Assembly (NCBI RefSeq): GCF_019345465.1
Contig: NZ_JAHKRC010000022.1
Span: 1-64,000, forward strand
Source: Pseudomonas sp. NKUCC02_KPG
GTDB taxonomy: Bacteria > Pseudomonadota > Gammaproteobacteria > Pseudomonadales > Pseudomonadaceae
DNA: 64,000 bases
Direction: 5' to 3'
Shown: positions 35,271-43,675 of the stretch, one piece after another
Position numbering within the stretch: the first letter of the stretch is position 1
How the letters are laid out: the number at the start of each line of letters is the position of its first letter
The notes under the pieces: model-generated
The model's database searches: none
What the model saw: only the letters and a program-made list of their open reading frames with translations
What the model was told of the DNA's origin: nothing
Translations under genes and position numbers: made by a program

Positions 35271-36785
35271 ATGACTTCTTCCGCTTCATCTCGTCCAGAG
35301 GACGAAAACCTCGGTATTGGCGCCAACCTGGCCTACGGACTTCAGCATGTGCTGACCATGTACGGAGGCATCATCGCTGTCCCCCTGATCATCGGTCAGG
35401 CTGCCGGCCTTTCTTCAGCCGATGTTGGCCTGCTGATCGCGGCATCCCTGTTCGCAGGAGGCCTGGCCACATTGCTGCAAACCCTTGGCATTCCCTTCTT
35501 CGGCTGTCGCCTGCCGCTGGTTCAGGGGGTGTCCTTCGCCGGTGTCGCCACCATGGTCGCCATTATCGGCAGCAACGGCGCTGGCGGGCTGCCTGTGGTG
35601 TTCGGCGCGGTGATTGTGGCGTCGTTGGTGGGCTTGCTGATCACGCCGTTGTTTTCGAGCATCATCAAGTACTTTCCGCCGCTGGTGACGGGTATCGTCA
35701 TCGTCACCATCGGCCTGACCCTGATGCCTGTCACGGCCCGCTGGGCCATGGGTGGCAACAGTCAGGCCGCAGACTTTGGCAGCACGGCCAACATCGGCCT
35801 GGCGGCATTCACGCTGGTGACCGTACTGCTGCTGAGCAAGCTGGGGAGCGCCAGTATTTCTCGCCTGTCGATTCTGCTGGCGATCGTCATCGGCACCCTG
35901 GTCGCATGGGCCTTTGGCATGACCGACTTCTCCAATGTGCTGGAAGGCTCGCTGGTCGCACTGCCCGAAGTCCTGCACTACGGCATGCCTGAGTTCAGGC
36001 TTGCCGCCATCCTGTCGATGCTGATCGTGATCATCGTGACCATGGTCGAAACCTCCGCGGACATTCTCGCCGTCGGAGCGATCATCGAAACCAAAGTCGA
36101 CTCGAAACGCCTCGGCAACGGCCTGCGGGCGGACATGATCTCCAGCGCACTGGCGCCACTGTTTGGCTCCTTCACCCAGAGTGCCTTTGCGCAAAACGTT
36201 GGCCTGGTAGCCGTCACCGGCGTGAAAAGCCGCTACGTAGTGGCGACGGCGGGGTTGATCCTGGTGACGCTGGGCCTGCTGCCGGTCATGGGCAGACTGG
36301 TGGCGGCCGTACCCACCGCCGTCCTCGGTGGTGCTGGCCTGGTACTGTTCGGCACCGTCGCGGCCAGCGGCATCCGCACCCTGGCCCAGGTGGATTACCG
36401 CAACAACATGAACCTGATCATCGTGGCGACATCGATCGGCTTCGGCATGATCCCGATTGCGGCGCCCAACTTCTATCACCACTTCCCGACCTGGTTCGAG
36501 ACCATATTCCACTCCGGCATCAGCTCGGCAGCGATCATGGCCATCCTGCTCAACCTGCTGTTCAACCACCTGCGGGCCGGTAACTCCGACCAACAGTCGG
36601 TATTCGTCGCCGCCAGCGATCGCATCCTGCACTCACGGGATATCAGCCGGCTCAACGACGGTGACGTGTTCCGCGATGGCAAGCTGTTCGACTGCAACGG
36701 CAAGGAAGTGCCGATTGTGGAGACCGACGAGCACCATGAGCACGCCTCGTCACCCCGTAAAAAGCACTTCGAGCAAGAACACTGA
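35271..36785 (+). CDS. NCS2 family purine (xanthine/urate) permease
   Basis: A 504-aa member of the nucleobase-cation symporter-2 family with 13-14 membrane helices. Signature parts are GLQHVLTMYGGIIAVPLIIG in the first helix, PLVQGVSFAGVATM, and QNVGLVAVTGVKSRYV near residue 308 with the substrate-contact Q-N. The C-terminal 60 residues are polar with a His/Asp-rich end. Likely carries xanthine, urate or guanine with H+. Encoded 126 bp after the 8-oxoguanine deaminase in the same direction. Followed by terminators. Confidence 0.9.
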   Translation: MTSSASSRPEDENLGIGANLAYGLQHVLTMYGGIIAVPLIIGQAAGLSSADVGLLIAASLFAGGLATLLQTLGIPFFGCRLPLVQGVSFAGVATMVAIIGSNGAGGLPVVFGAVIVASLVGLLITPLFSSIIKYFPPLVTGIVIVTIGLTLMPVTARWAMGGNSQAADFGSTANIGLAAFTLVTVLLLSKLGSASISRLSILLAIVIGTLVAWAFGMTDFSNVLEGSLVALPEVLHYGMPEFRLAAILSMLIVIIVTMVETSADILAVGAIIETKVDSKRLGNGLRADMISSALAPLFGSFTQSAFAQNVGLVAVTGVKSRYVVATAGLILVTLGLLPVMGRLVAAVPTAVLGGAGLVLFGTVAASGIRTLAQVDYRNNMNLIIVATSIGFGMIPIAAPNFYHHFPTWFETIFHSGISSAAIMAILLNLLFNHLRAGNSDQQSVFVAASDRILHSRDISRLNDGDVFRDGKLFDCNGKEVPIVETDEHHEHASSPRKKHFEQEH

Positions 36786-36798
36786 TCAACCTTGAACC

Positions 36799-36824
36799 CA
36801 GGAAATCGGCGTAAAGATTTCCTG
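36799..36824 (+). terminator. Hairpin after the purine permease
   Basis: CAGGAAATC / GATTTCCTG nine-bp stem around GGCGTAAA. No T-tract; probably works with the second hairpin just downstream. Confidence 0.5.
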
Positions 36825-36832
36825 TCGCGTCA

Positions 36833-36870
36833 GTACGGGCGTTGCTGAGAAGGGATCAGCACGCCCGTAC
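36833..36870. terminator. Second hairpin between convergent permease and YeeE genes
   Basis: GTACGGGCGTTGCTGA pairs with TCAGCACGCCCGTAC (one bulge) around GAAGGGA. Very stable and nearly symmetrical, so it may terminate both the permease and the convergent YeeE/YedE transcript. Confidence 0.65.
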
Positions 36871-36881
36871 CGCCCGCCTTC

Positions 36882-38093
36882 TCAGCAGCCGCTCAGCGCC
36901 ACCTGCCGACGCTCGCCTTCAAAGAACAATGGCCGCAGGCGCACGCCCACGCTATTGCCGATAAACGCAGCCACGAGCCACACCCAGCCATGCAGGCTGC
37001 CCGACGCGATGCCACTGAAATACGCACCGATGTTGCAGCCGTAGGCCAGACGCGAACCATAACCGAGCAACAAGCCGCCGATCACCGCCGCCACCAGCGA
37101 GCGGGCCGGGATTTTCAGGCTGGGTGCGAAACGCCCGGCCAGACCTGCCGCCAAGAGCGCACCCAGGACAATGCCCATGTTCATGACGCTGGTGACGTCT
37201 TCCCAGACAGGCGCGGCCAGGGCTTTGGCATTGCCCGGCATCTGCCAGAACGCCCAGCTGCCGACATCGACGCCCAACCCGCTCACGGCCTTGGCGCCCC
37301 ACAGTGCAAAGGCCGACGTAATGCCCCAGGGCCGCCCGGCCAGGGCCAGCGTGGCGTAATTGAGCAACGCCAGGCCGATCGCCCCCCATACCAACGGCCA
37401 CGGCCCCCGCAAGAAGCGGCGCAGCCCCTGATGTTCGCTGCTAACGCCCGCTTCCAGCGTGCCATGACGGCCCTTTTCCAGGCGCACCGTCACCGCAGCA
37501 ATGACTGCGAACACAGCCAGACTCAAGAGCAAAGCCGGAACCACGCCAAAGCTCTTGACGATGGAAACGGGTGCAAACGAGGGCAGCGCAAACCACCAGT
37601 CGACATGGTGAGTGGCAATCAGGGAGCCGCAGATAAAGAACAACAGCGTGACCAGCATTCGTGCATTGCCGCCACCGACGGTGAACAGGGTCCCGGACGC
37701 ACACCCGCCGCCCAGTTGCATGCCGATCCCGAAAATGAATGCGCCGAACACCACCGAAATCCCGACAGGCGCCACCAGACCGACCACCGGCTGGCCAAAC
37801 AAAGTGCCAGCTCCCAGCGCGGGGAAAAACAGCACCACCGCCACAGCGAGCATCACCATTTGCGCACGCAAACCTGCGCCGCGTCGATCATTGATAAACA
37901 CCCGCCATGCCGAAGTAAATCCGAAGGCCGCGTGATAGAGCGTCAAACCCAGAGCGGCCCCGACGACCAGCAACAGAACCTGGCGCGAGCCGACACTGTT
38001 TTGCAGGAACGCTGCGCCAAACAACAAAAGGACAAAAGCCACCAGTGGCGCGACCGGCTTGCGCGCAGGAGACATGGAAAGAGAACGGCTCAT
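36882..38093 (-). CDS. YeeE/YedE (TsuA-like) sulfur-compound transporter
   Basis: A 403-aa protein with about ten membrane helices and the duplicated sulfur-transport motif: GGGCASGTLFTVG near residue 135 and AYGCNIGAYFSGI near 360, with the conserved cysteines thought to relay thiosulfate or another sulfur species across the membrane. ATG 38093 is chosen because the coding pattern starts there; the frame is open further upstream only through REP sequence. The RBS is weak (GAGATTTC). No tusA-like partner gene was seen next to it. Substrate (thiosulfate or selenium/sulfur species) not decided. Confidence 0.87.
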   Translation of the reverse strand: MSRSLSMSPARKPVAPLVAFVLLLFGAAFLQNSVGSRQVLLLVVGAALGLTLYHAAFGFTSAWRVFINDRRGAGLRAQMVMLAVAVVLFFPALGAGTLFGQPVVGLVAPVGISVVFGAFIFGIGMQLGGGCASGTLFTVGGGNARMLVTLLFFICGSLIATHHVDWWFALPSFAPVSIVKSFGVVPALLLSLAVFAVIAAVTVRLEKGRHGTLEAGVSSEHQGLRRFLRGPWPLVWGAIGLALLNYATLALAGRPWGITSAFALWGAKAVSGLGVDVGSWAFWQMPGNAKALAAPVWEDVTSVMNMGIVLGALLAAGLAGRFAPSLKIPARSLVAAVIGGLLLGYGSRLAYGCNIGAYFSGIASGSLHGWVWLVAAFIGNSVGVRLRPLFFEGERRQVALSGC

Positions 38094-38178
38094 GAGAAAT
38101 CTCGATACCCAGGGAAGTGATGAATTGCGAAGGTGCCGAGTATAAACCTGCGCGGCGGTCAATTGCTGTGCAGCCGCG

Positions 38179-38322
38179 TGTAGTCGCTGACGAGTAGAAC
38201 GAGGCTGCGATCGAGATGGTGCGCCACTGCGACGAAGCGGCCGAAAAACCGGCACACGCGGTATCCCTGATACGACTGCTGCGCAGCCGATCGCAGCCTC
38301 GCACGGCTCGTCAGCGGCTACA
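38179..38322. repeat. Long REP-type element, tandem copy 1
   Basis: Starts TGTAGTCGCTGACGAG and ends CTCGTCAGCGGCTACA. Same element as at 1 and 20853. It is followed by the linker GTTCGTCACCCATCCCGCG, which recurs after copy 2, showing a tandem duplication. Confidence 0.8.
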
Positions 38323-38343
38323 GAGTTCGTCACCCATCCCGCG

Positions 38344-38537
38344 TGTAGTCGCTGACGAGGAACGAAGGCTGCGATCGAGCGCGAAGCGGTCGCAAAACCG
38401 GCACGCGCGGTATCCCTGATTAACCGTGGAAGCTGACTTTACGACTGCTGCGCAGCCGATCGCAGCCTCGCACGGCTCGTCAGCGACTACAGATTCGTCA
38501 CCCATCCCGCGTGTCGATCGAGCGCGAAGCGGCTACA
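38344..38537. repeat. Long REP-type element, tandem copy 2 plus a third fragment
   Basis: Copy 2 runs TGTAGTCGCTGACGAGG to CTCGTCAGCGACTACA (38344-38491). Then the linker ATTCGTCACCCATCCCGCG repeats and a short third fragment (TCGATCGAGCGCGAAGCGGC, TACA) ends at the dctM stop codon. The whole 38094-38538 gap is thus repeat-derived and holds no gene. Confidence 0.8.
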
Positions 38538-38538
38538 A

Positions 38539-39819
38539 CTACATCCCCAACCAGTTCGGCAACGCCAGGGAAACAAACGGCACATACGTCACCAGCACCA
38601 GGAACGCCAGCATCACCAGCAGCCACGGCGATACCGCTCGCACCACGCGGGTCAGCGGCATGCCCGTCACCGCCGAGGTGACAAACAGGTTAAGCCCGGT
38701 CGGCGGTGTGATCAGCCCGATTTCCATGTTCACCACCATGATGATGCCCAGGTGGATCGGGTCGATGCCCAGTTGCATCGCAATCGGAAACAGAATCGGC
38801 GCAAGGATCAGGATGATCGCGGACGGTTCCATAAAGGTGCCCGCAACCAGCAGCACGACGTTGACCACCAGCAGGAACTCAATCGGCGTAAAACCCTGCT
38901 CCACCACCCAGGCCGTGATCGACTGCGGGATCTGCTCGGTAGTCAGTACGTGGGCGAACAGCATGGCGTTGGCAATGATGAACATCAGCACCACACTCAG
39001 CTTGCCCGCTTCGATAATTACTTTCGGGCATTGGCGTACGGTCATGTCCTTGTAGATGAAGATGGCCACGAACGCGGCATAGACGGCGGCCACGGCAGCC
39101 GCTTCGGTCGGTGTGAACATGCCCGAGTAGATACCGCCCAGAATGATCACGATCAGCATCAGGCCCCAACCGGCCCTTCGGCCCGCGACCATGATTTCCT
39201 TGAACGAGGCGCGTGGCAGCGATGGCATGTCTTTCACGCGGGCCATGATGTAGATGGTGATCATCAATACAAGGCCCAGCAACAGCCCCGGCACAACGCC
39301 TGCCATGAACAGCTTGCCCACCGATGTCTCGGTCGCGGTGGCGTACACCACCATGACAATCGACGGTGGAATCAGAATGCCAAGGGTGCCCGCGTTGCAC
39401 ACAATACCGGCGGCAAAGTCTTGCTTGTAGCCGGAACGCACCATACCCGCGATGACGATCGAACCCACCGCAGCCACCGTGGCCGGCGACGAACCGCTCA
39501 GTGCGGCAAACAGCATGCAGGCAAGGATCGCTGCGATGGCCAGGCCACCCTTGATGTGACCGACGCAAGCGTTGGCGAAGTCGATCAGGCGACGGGCTAC
39601 GCCACCGCTGGTCATGAATGCGCCAGACAGCAGAAAGAACGGAATGGCCAGCAGTGTGTAGTGCTCGCTGGTTTCAAACAGTTTGATCGCCAGGGAACGC
39701 ACCGAGTCGTTGCTGAAGAACAGGATGGTCATGGCCCCGGACAAACCCAAGGAAATCGCCACCGGAATGCCAATGAACATCAGCACGAACAGGGCGACAA
39801 AAAGGAAGGTAATGGTCAT
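38539..39819 (-). CDS. dctM: TRAP transporter large permease (DctM), itaconate operon
   Basis: A 426-aa DctM-type permease with about 12 helices, including the family sequences GIPVAISLGLSGAMTILFF near the start, SGSSPATVAAVGSIVIAG near residue 107 and PPTGLNLFVTSAVTG near 375. It forms the main Na+-coupled channel of a TRAP transporter. Its ATG 39819 overlaps the original end of dctQ (ATGA), so its translation would normally be coupled to dctQ, which now stops 56 codons earlier. The order matches P. aeruginosa PA0884-PA0886, the transporter beside the itaconate genes. Confidence 0.92.
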   Translation of the reverse strand: MTITFLFVALFVLMFIGIPVAISLGLSGAMTILFFSNDSVRSLAIKLFETSEHYTLLAIPFFLLSGAFMTSGGVARRLIDFANACVGHIKGGLAIAAILACMLFAALSGSSPATVAAVGSIVIAGMVRSGYKQDFAAGIVCNAGTLGILIPPSIVMVVYATATETSVGKLFMAGVVPGLLLGLVLMITIYIMARVKDMPSLPRASFKEIMVAGRRAGWGLMLIVIILGGIYSGMFTPTEAAAVAAVYAAFVAIFIYKDMTVRQCPKVIIEAGKLSVVLMFIIANAMLFAHVLTTEQIPQSITAWVVEQGFTPIEFLLVVNVVLLVAGTFMEPSAIILILAPILFPIAMQLGIDPIHLGIIMVVNMEIGLITPPTGLNLFVTSAVTGMPLTRVVRAVSPWLLVMLAFLVLVTYVPFVSLALPNWLGM

Positions 39820-40454
39820 TGGTCGGTCCCCTGCTTGTCGTTTTCCGCCAGCTTGACGGCGTCATCCAGCTCACTGTGCAAGCCCAGTCCCTGCTGCTTG
39901 CCTTGGGCGATACGAATGAAAATCTGTAGAAAACGAACGAACATCAGGGCAAAACCGATGGGTACGATCATTACGATTTGCCATTAGGCAATGCCGAATC
40001 GGTCCAGGTCTTCGGCACTGGTCCCCACTTGATACAAGGTGGCAACCCACTGCTCGCTGGAGTAGGCCATCAAGGCGCAATAACCCAGGCAGATGGCCAC
40101 GGCGAGCAAGGCCACGCGGCGCTGGTTGGCAGGATTGAACTGGCGCACCAGCAAGTCGACACCGATGTGCGCGCCAATCCGCACGCCCCAGGCCAGGCCG
40201 ACAAAAATCAGCCAGCCGAACATCGCCTTGGTCAGCGCCACGCTCCAGGTCATCTCCTGGGCGATGTACAAAATACCGTCGCCGATGCTGAGCAAGGCTT
40301 CGTTGCCAAACGGAAGTGAATCTCCCAGCGAGTAGAAAATGCCGTAGAGGTTGTTGAACACCACATAGGAAAATGTGACCAGGGTCATTCCTGCAAGCAG
40401 GAACGCCACCAGCATTTCTTCCGCGTGGTTCCAGACACGAACAACTGCGTGCAT
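39816..40454 (-). pseudogene. dctQ: TRAP transporter small permease (DctQ) with an in-frame stop at codon 157
   Basis: From ATG 40454 (RBS AAGGGAGA) the frame encodes 156 residues with three membrane helices and the usual AWGVRIGAHIGVDLLV motif, then TAA at 39984-39986. The same frame continues for 55 sense codons, WQIVMIVPIGFALMFVRFLQ and a charged tail, to TGA 39816, which overlaps the dctM start. That continuation is the expected fourth DctQ helix. So the gene has one nonsense codon (most simply CAA to TAA) and an otherwise intact 212-codon frame. DctQ is normally needed for TRAP function. A truncated three-helix protein, suppression or a sequencing error are alternatives. Confidence 0.85.
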
Positions 40455-40550
40455 GGGTTATCTCCCTTGAAAAAGCGGTCGCAAAGCGACACATGGAACC
40501 GATGCAAACGCGGGCGACCCCACCCGGGGTCGCCAACGACATACAAGGCC

Positions 40551-41543
40551 TTAGCTGCTTTGGTTGGCTTTTTCGGCGGCTTCGATCACATCCGGGCCGA
40601 TGGCGCTTTCGAACTTCTTCCACACCGGGCGCATGGCTTCACGCCACTGCTCCCGTTGTTGCGGGGTCAGGCTGATGATTTCGCTGTTGCCAAAATCGAC
40701 GATCTTCTGCCGTGAGGCCTGGTTCAGCACCTCTGCCTGCTTGTTCACCTCCACCGTGACCTCGGCCATGACCTCATCCAGGGTGCTGCGCACATCCGGT
40801 GGCAGGCTGTTCCAGAACTTGGTGTTGGTGATCACCATGTAGTCGATCGCGCCATGATTGGACTCGGTGAAGAACTTCTGCACTTCATACACTTTCTGGC
40901 TCTCGTAGTTCGACCAGGTATTCTCGGTGCCATTGACCACCCCGGTCTGCAAGCCCTGGTAGACCTCGGCAAAGCTCATCTTGCGCGGCGCGGCGCGCAG
41001 GGCCTTGAACTGCTCATCGAGCACGGCGGAAGCCTGTACGCGGAACTTCAAACCCCGGGCATCCTTGGGTTCCTGCAGGGCCTTGTTGGCGGACAACTGC
41101 TTCATGCCGTTGTGCCAATAACCCAGGCCGGTAATGCCCTTGCCTTCCATGGATGTGAGCAGGGCCTGGCCTTGCGGGCTTTGCTGGAAGCGGTCAACCG
41201 CATGGATATCATCGAAGAGAAATGGCAGGTCGAAGATCTGGATCGGTTTGGAGTAGTGCTCGAACTTGGCCAGCGACGGCGCCAGCAGTTGCACGTCCCC
41301 CAGCAACAGCGCTTCCATTTCCTTGCCGTCACCGAACAGCGAGGAGTTCGGGTAGACCTCGACCTTGACCTGCCCTGGCAGGCGCTCCTCGGCCAGCTTC
41401 TTGAACAGCAGCGCGCCCTGCCCCTTGGGGGTGTGTTCGGCGACGACGTGGGCGAACTTGATACTGATGGGATCGGCCGCGCCCGCATGACCGGTCAAGA
41501 GTGGAAGTGCGCAGGCCAAAGCCATAAGGGTGTGCTTGAACAT
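40551..41543 (-). CDS. dctP: TRAP transporter substrate-binding protein (DctP)
   Basis: A 330-aa periplasmic binding protein. Signal peptide at residues 1-22 (hydrophobic LMALACALPLLTG, cleavage near HAGAA-D). The TRAP signature GLKFRVQASAVLDEQFKALR, with the arginine that binds the substrate carboxylate, lies near residue 165, followed by VYQGLQTGVVNGTENTW. Predicted to capture a dicarboxylate; from the operon, itaconate is the likely ligand. ATG 41543 follows AGAGGT. It lies 63 bp after the citramalyl-CoA lyase gene and precedes dctQ. Confidence 0.9.
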   Translation of the reverse strand: MFKHTLMALACALPLLTGHAGAADPISIKFAHVVAEHTPKGQGALLFKKLAEERLPGQVKVEVYPNSSLFGDGKEMEALLLGDVQLLAPSLAKFEHYSKPIQIFDLPFLFDDIHAVDRFQQSPQGQALLTSMEGKGITGLGYWHNGMKQLSANKALQEPKDARGLKFRVQASAVLDEQFKALRAAPRKMSFAEVYQGLQTGVVNGTENTWSNYESQKVYEVQKFFTESNHGAIDYMVITNTKFWNSLPPDVRSTLDEVMAEVTVEVNKQAEVLNQASRQKIVDFGNSEIISLTPQQREQWREAMRPVWKKFESAIGPDVIEAAEKANQSS

Positions 41544-41606
41544 GGGTACATACCTCTTGTTGTTATAAGTTTGGTAGTGCCTGGTGTTGCCTTCGTGCGG
41601 TTTGAG

Positions 41607-42434
41607 TCAGACAGGCGCAGCCCCTGCCCGCCGCACGATTCGCCGTGAATGCTCGATCACCGGCGCATCGACCATCTGCCCGTCAACCACGAACACCCCG
41701 CCTGCGGACTCAACCGCAGCCAGAATCCGCCGGGCCCGGTCCAGCTCTTCAGCCCCCGGCATGTAGGTGTCGTGAATCAGTGCAACCTGACTGGGATGGA
41801 TGCACAGCAGGCCGCCAAATCCCATGTCCCGGGCATCGGCAGCCATTCGGGCCATGCCCTCGATGTTTTTGATATCCGGAAAAACGCTGTCCAGCGGCGG
41901 CGCCAGTTGCACCAGTCGGCTGTGCAGCAAAATGGCATAGCGGGCATGGTCGAGCATGCGCTGCGCTGCGGCGCTCGTGCTGCTCAAGCCCAAGTCCAGG
42001 CCAAGGTCCAGGGCACCGAACGTCAGTCGTTCAACCCCCGCTGCCCGGGCGATGGCTTTTATTTCAAGCAAGCCCCTGGCGCTTTCGATGATCGGCCAGA
42101 CGGGCTTGGCGCAAGCCGCCGCCAATTCGACCTGCACGGCGCTCTCTGCCTTGGGCAGCAATACCGCCACCACACCGGGCTGGCGACGGCACAGGTCCAG
42201 ATCAGCTGCCTGTTGTTCATGCTGCGGCGCATTGATGCGAACCAGTACCCGAGCGTCGGGATTGGCCTCCAGAAACGCCTCCAGATTGGCCCGCGCCTGC
42301 ACCTTCAGGTGTTCCGCCACGGCGTCCTCAAGGTCGACGATGACCGCATCGGCGCCGCTTGCCAGCGCCTTGGCAATACGCTCGGGGCGAGTGGCGGGTA
42401 CAAACAGCGCTGATCGAATGACTGTTTTATTCAT
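41607..42434 (-). CDS. ccl: (S)-Citramalyl-CoA lyase, CitE-like
   Basis: A 275-aa HpcH/HpaI-type TIM barrel of the CitE-like group. VIVDLEDAV near residue 34, RINAPQHEQQ near 67 and PIIESARGL near 115 are the Mg2+ and CoA contact motifs. It splits (S)-citramalyl-CoA into acetyl-CoA and pyruvate, the last step of itaconate breakdown. The gene order equals P. aeruginosa PA0883 (Ccl), where this function has been shown. ATG 42434 follows GGAGC. Chosen over an earlier ATG lacking a site. Confidence 0.88.
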   Translation of the reverse strand: MNKTVIRSALFVPATRPERIAKALASGADAVIVDLEDAVAEHLKVQARANLEAFLEANPDARVLVRINAPQHEQQAADLDLCRRQPGVVAVLLPKAESAVQVELAAACAKPVWPIIESARGLLEIKAIARAAGVERLTFGALDLGLDLGLSSTSAAAQRMLDHARYAILLHSRLVQLAPPLDSVFPDIKNIEGMARMAADARDMGFGGLLCIHPSQVALIHDTYMPGAEELDRARRILAAVESAGGVFVVDGQMVDAPVIEHSRRIVRRAGAAPV

Positions 42435-42469
42435 GGCAATGCTCCGTACCGCAGTGTGAGGCGAGGGCC

Positions 42470-43675
42470 TCACACCGCTCCTTGTTGGTGGAGTCGCTGG
42501 ATGTCCGTGGCGCCATAGCCCAGTTCGTCAAGCAGGCTGTCGGTGTGCTCGCCCAGGCGCGGCACAGCATCCATTCGCGGTTCAAAAGCGACGTTGCGTC
42601 CCGGTGGCAGCAGTGCGGGCAACTTGCCGACCGGACTGTCCACCTCGCGCCAGCGGTCACGGGCCTGAAGTTGCGGATGGGCCCACACCCCGGCCATGTC
42701 GTTGACATGGGCATTGGCAATCGACGCCCCGTCGAGCCGTGCGATGACTTCATCGGCGCTCAGGCGGGCAAATTCGTCAACGATGATGGCCCGCAACTCG
42801 GCACGATTGTCCGAGCGCCGCGCGTTGGCATTAAAGCGTACGTCGTCCGCCAACCCCGGCTGCAGCAACACCTTGTCGCAGAACTGTTGCCATTCACGCT
42901 CGTTCTGCAGGCCGAGCATCACCGTACCGCCGTCCCCCGCAGGGAACGGTCCGTAGGGGTAGATTGTGGCGTGGGCGGCCCCGGCCCGCGGAGGCGGTGC
43001 CGCGCCGTCGTAGGCGTAATACATCGGGTAATTCATCCACTCCACCAGGCTTTCCAGCATCGATACATCGATGCGGCTGCCCTCCCCGGTCTTGTCCCGC
43101 AACAGCAGGGCCGAAAGCACGCCGGTGTAGGCGTACATGCCCGCCGCGATATCGGCAATGGAGCAACCGGCTTTGGCCATGTCGTTTTCCCCCGGCCCGC
43201 CGGTGACGGACAAAAAGCCGCCTTCGCTCTGGATCAGCAAGTCGTAAGCCTTTTTCTGCTCGTAGGGCCCGCCCTCGCCGTAGCCGGAGATATCGCAGAC
43301 GATCAACCTGGGAAAACGCTCATGCAGGGCTTCGAACGACAACCCCATACGCTGCGCGGCACCCGGCGCCAGGTTCTGCACCAGCACATCGGCCGTGGCC
43401 AGCAGCTTGTCGAGAACCTCTCCCGCGTCCGGCTGCTTGACGTTCAGGGTCAGGCTTTCCTTGGAGCGGTTGGTCCACACGAAATGCGAGGCCAGGCCAT
43501 TGACCCGCTCGTCATAGTCACGGGCAAAGTCACCGGAGCCGGGGCGTTCGATCTTGATCACCCGCGCGCCCAGGTCAGCCAGCTGACGGGTGCAAAACGG
43601 CGCCGCGATGGCGTGTTCCAGACTGACAACAGTGATGCCGTCCAGCGGGCGGGGTTTGAATGCCGTGTCGTTCAT
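42470..43675 (-). CDS. ict: Itaconate CoA-transferase (CaiB/BaiF family)
   Basis: A 401-aa class III CoA-transferase. LDGITVVSLEHAIAAPFCTR at the start, the GSGDFARDYD CoA-binding region, and the catalytic aspartate in GCSIADIAAGMYA near residue 172. In P. aeruginosa the equivalent gene PA0882 moves CoA from succinyl-CoA to itaconate. The start overlaps the stop of the PrpD-like gene (ATGA). Family members alone could use other acids; assignment rests on the full operon. Confidence 0.88.
   Translation of the reverse strand: MNDTAFKPRPLDGITVVSLEHAIAAPFCTRQLADLGARVIKIERPGSGDFARDYDERVNGLASHFVWTNRSKESLTLNVKQPDAGEVLDKLLATADVLVQNLAPGAAQRMGLSFEALHERFPRLIVCDISGYGEGGPYEQKKAYDLLIQSEGGFLSVTGGPGENDMAKAGCSIADIAAGMYAYTGVLSALLLRDKTGEGSRIDVSMLESLVEWMNYPMYYAYDGAAPPPRAGAAHATIYPYGPFPAGDGGTVMLGLQNEREWQQFCDKVLLQPGLADDVRFNANARRSDNRAELRAIIVDEFARLSADEVIARLDGASIANAHVNDMAGVWAHPQLQARDRWREVDSPVGKLPALLPPGRNVAFEPRMDAVPRLGEHTDSLLDELGYGATDIQRLHQQGAV

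Noticed and set aside
35415..36632. Minus-strand frame of 405 codons opposite the purine permease
   Set aside because: Composition dominated by Asp, His, Gln and Arg, the usual antisense of a membrane protein; no ribosome binding site.
38163..38537. Tandem repeats considered as a CRISPR array
   Set aside because: The units are about 165 bp, palindromic and not interspersed with short unique spacers.
39984..39986. Stop-codon readthrough as programmed recoding in dctQ
   Set aside because: The codon is TAA (not TGA or TAG used for selenocysteine or pyrrolysine) and no recoding hairpin was seen; mutation or sequence error is simpler.
38752..39987. Plus-strand frame of 411 codons opposite dctM and dctQ
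   Set aside because: Antisense of membrane helices, very His/Asp/Arg rich. Rejected as a gene.
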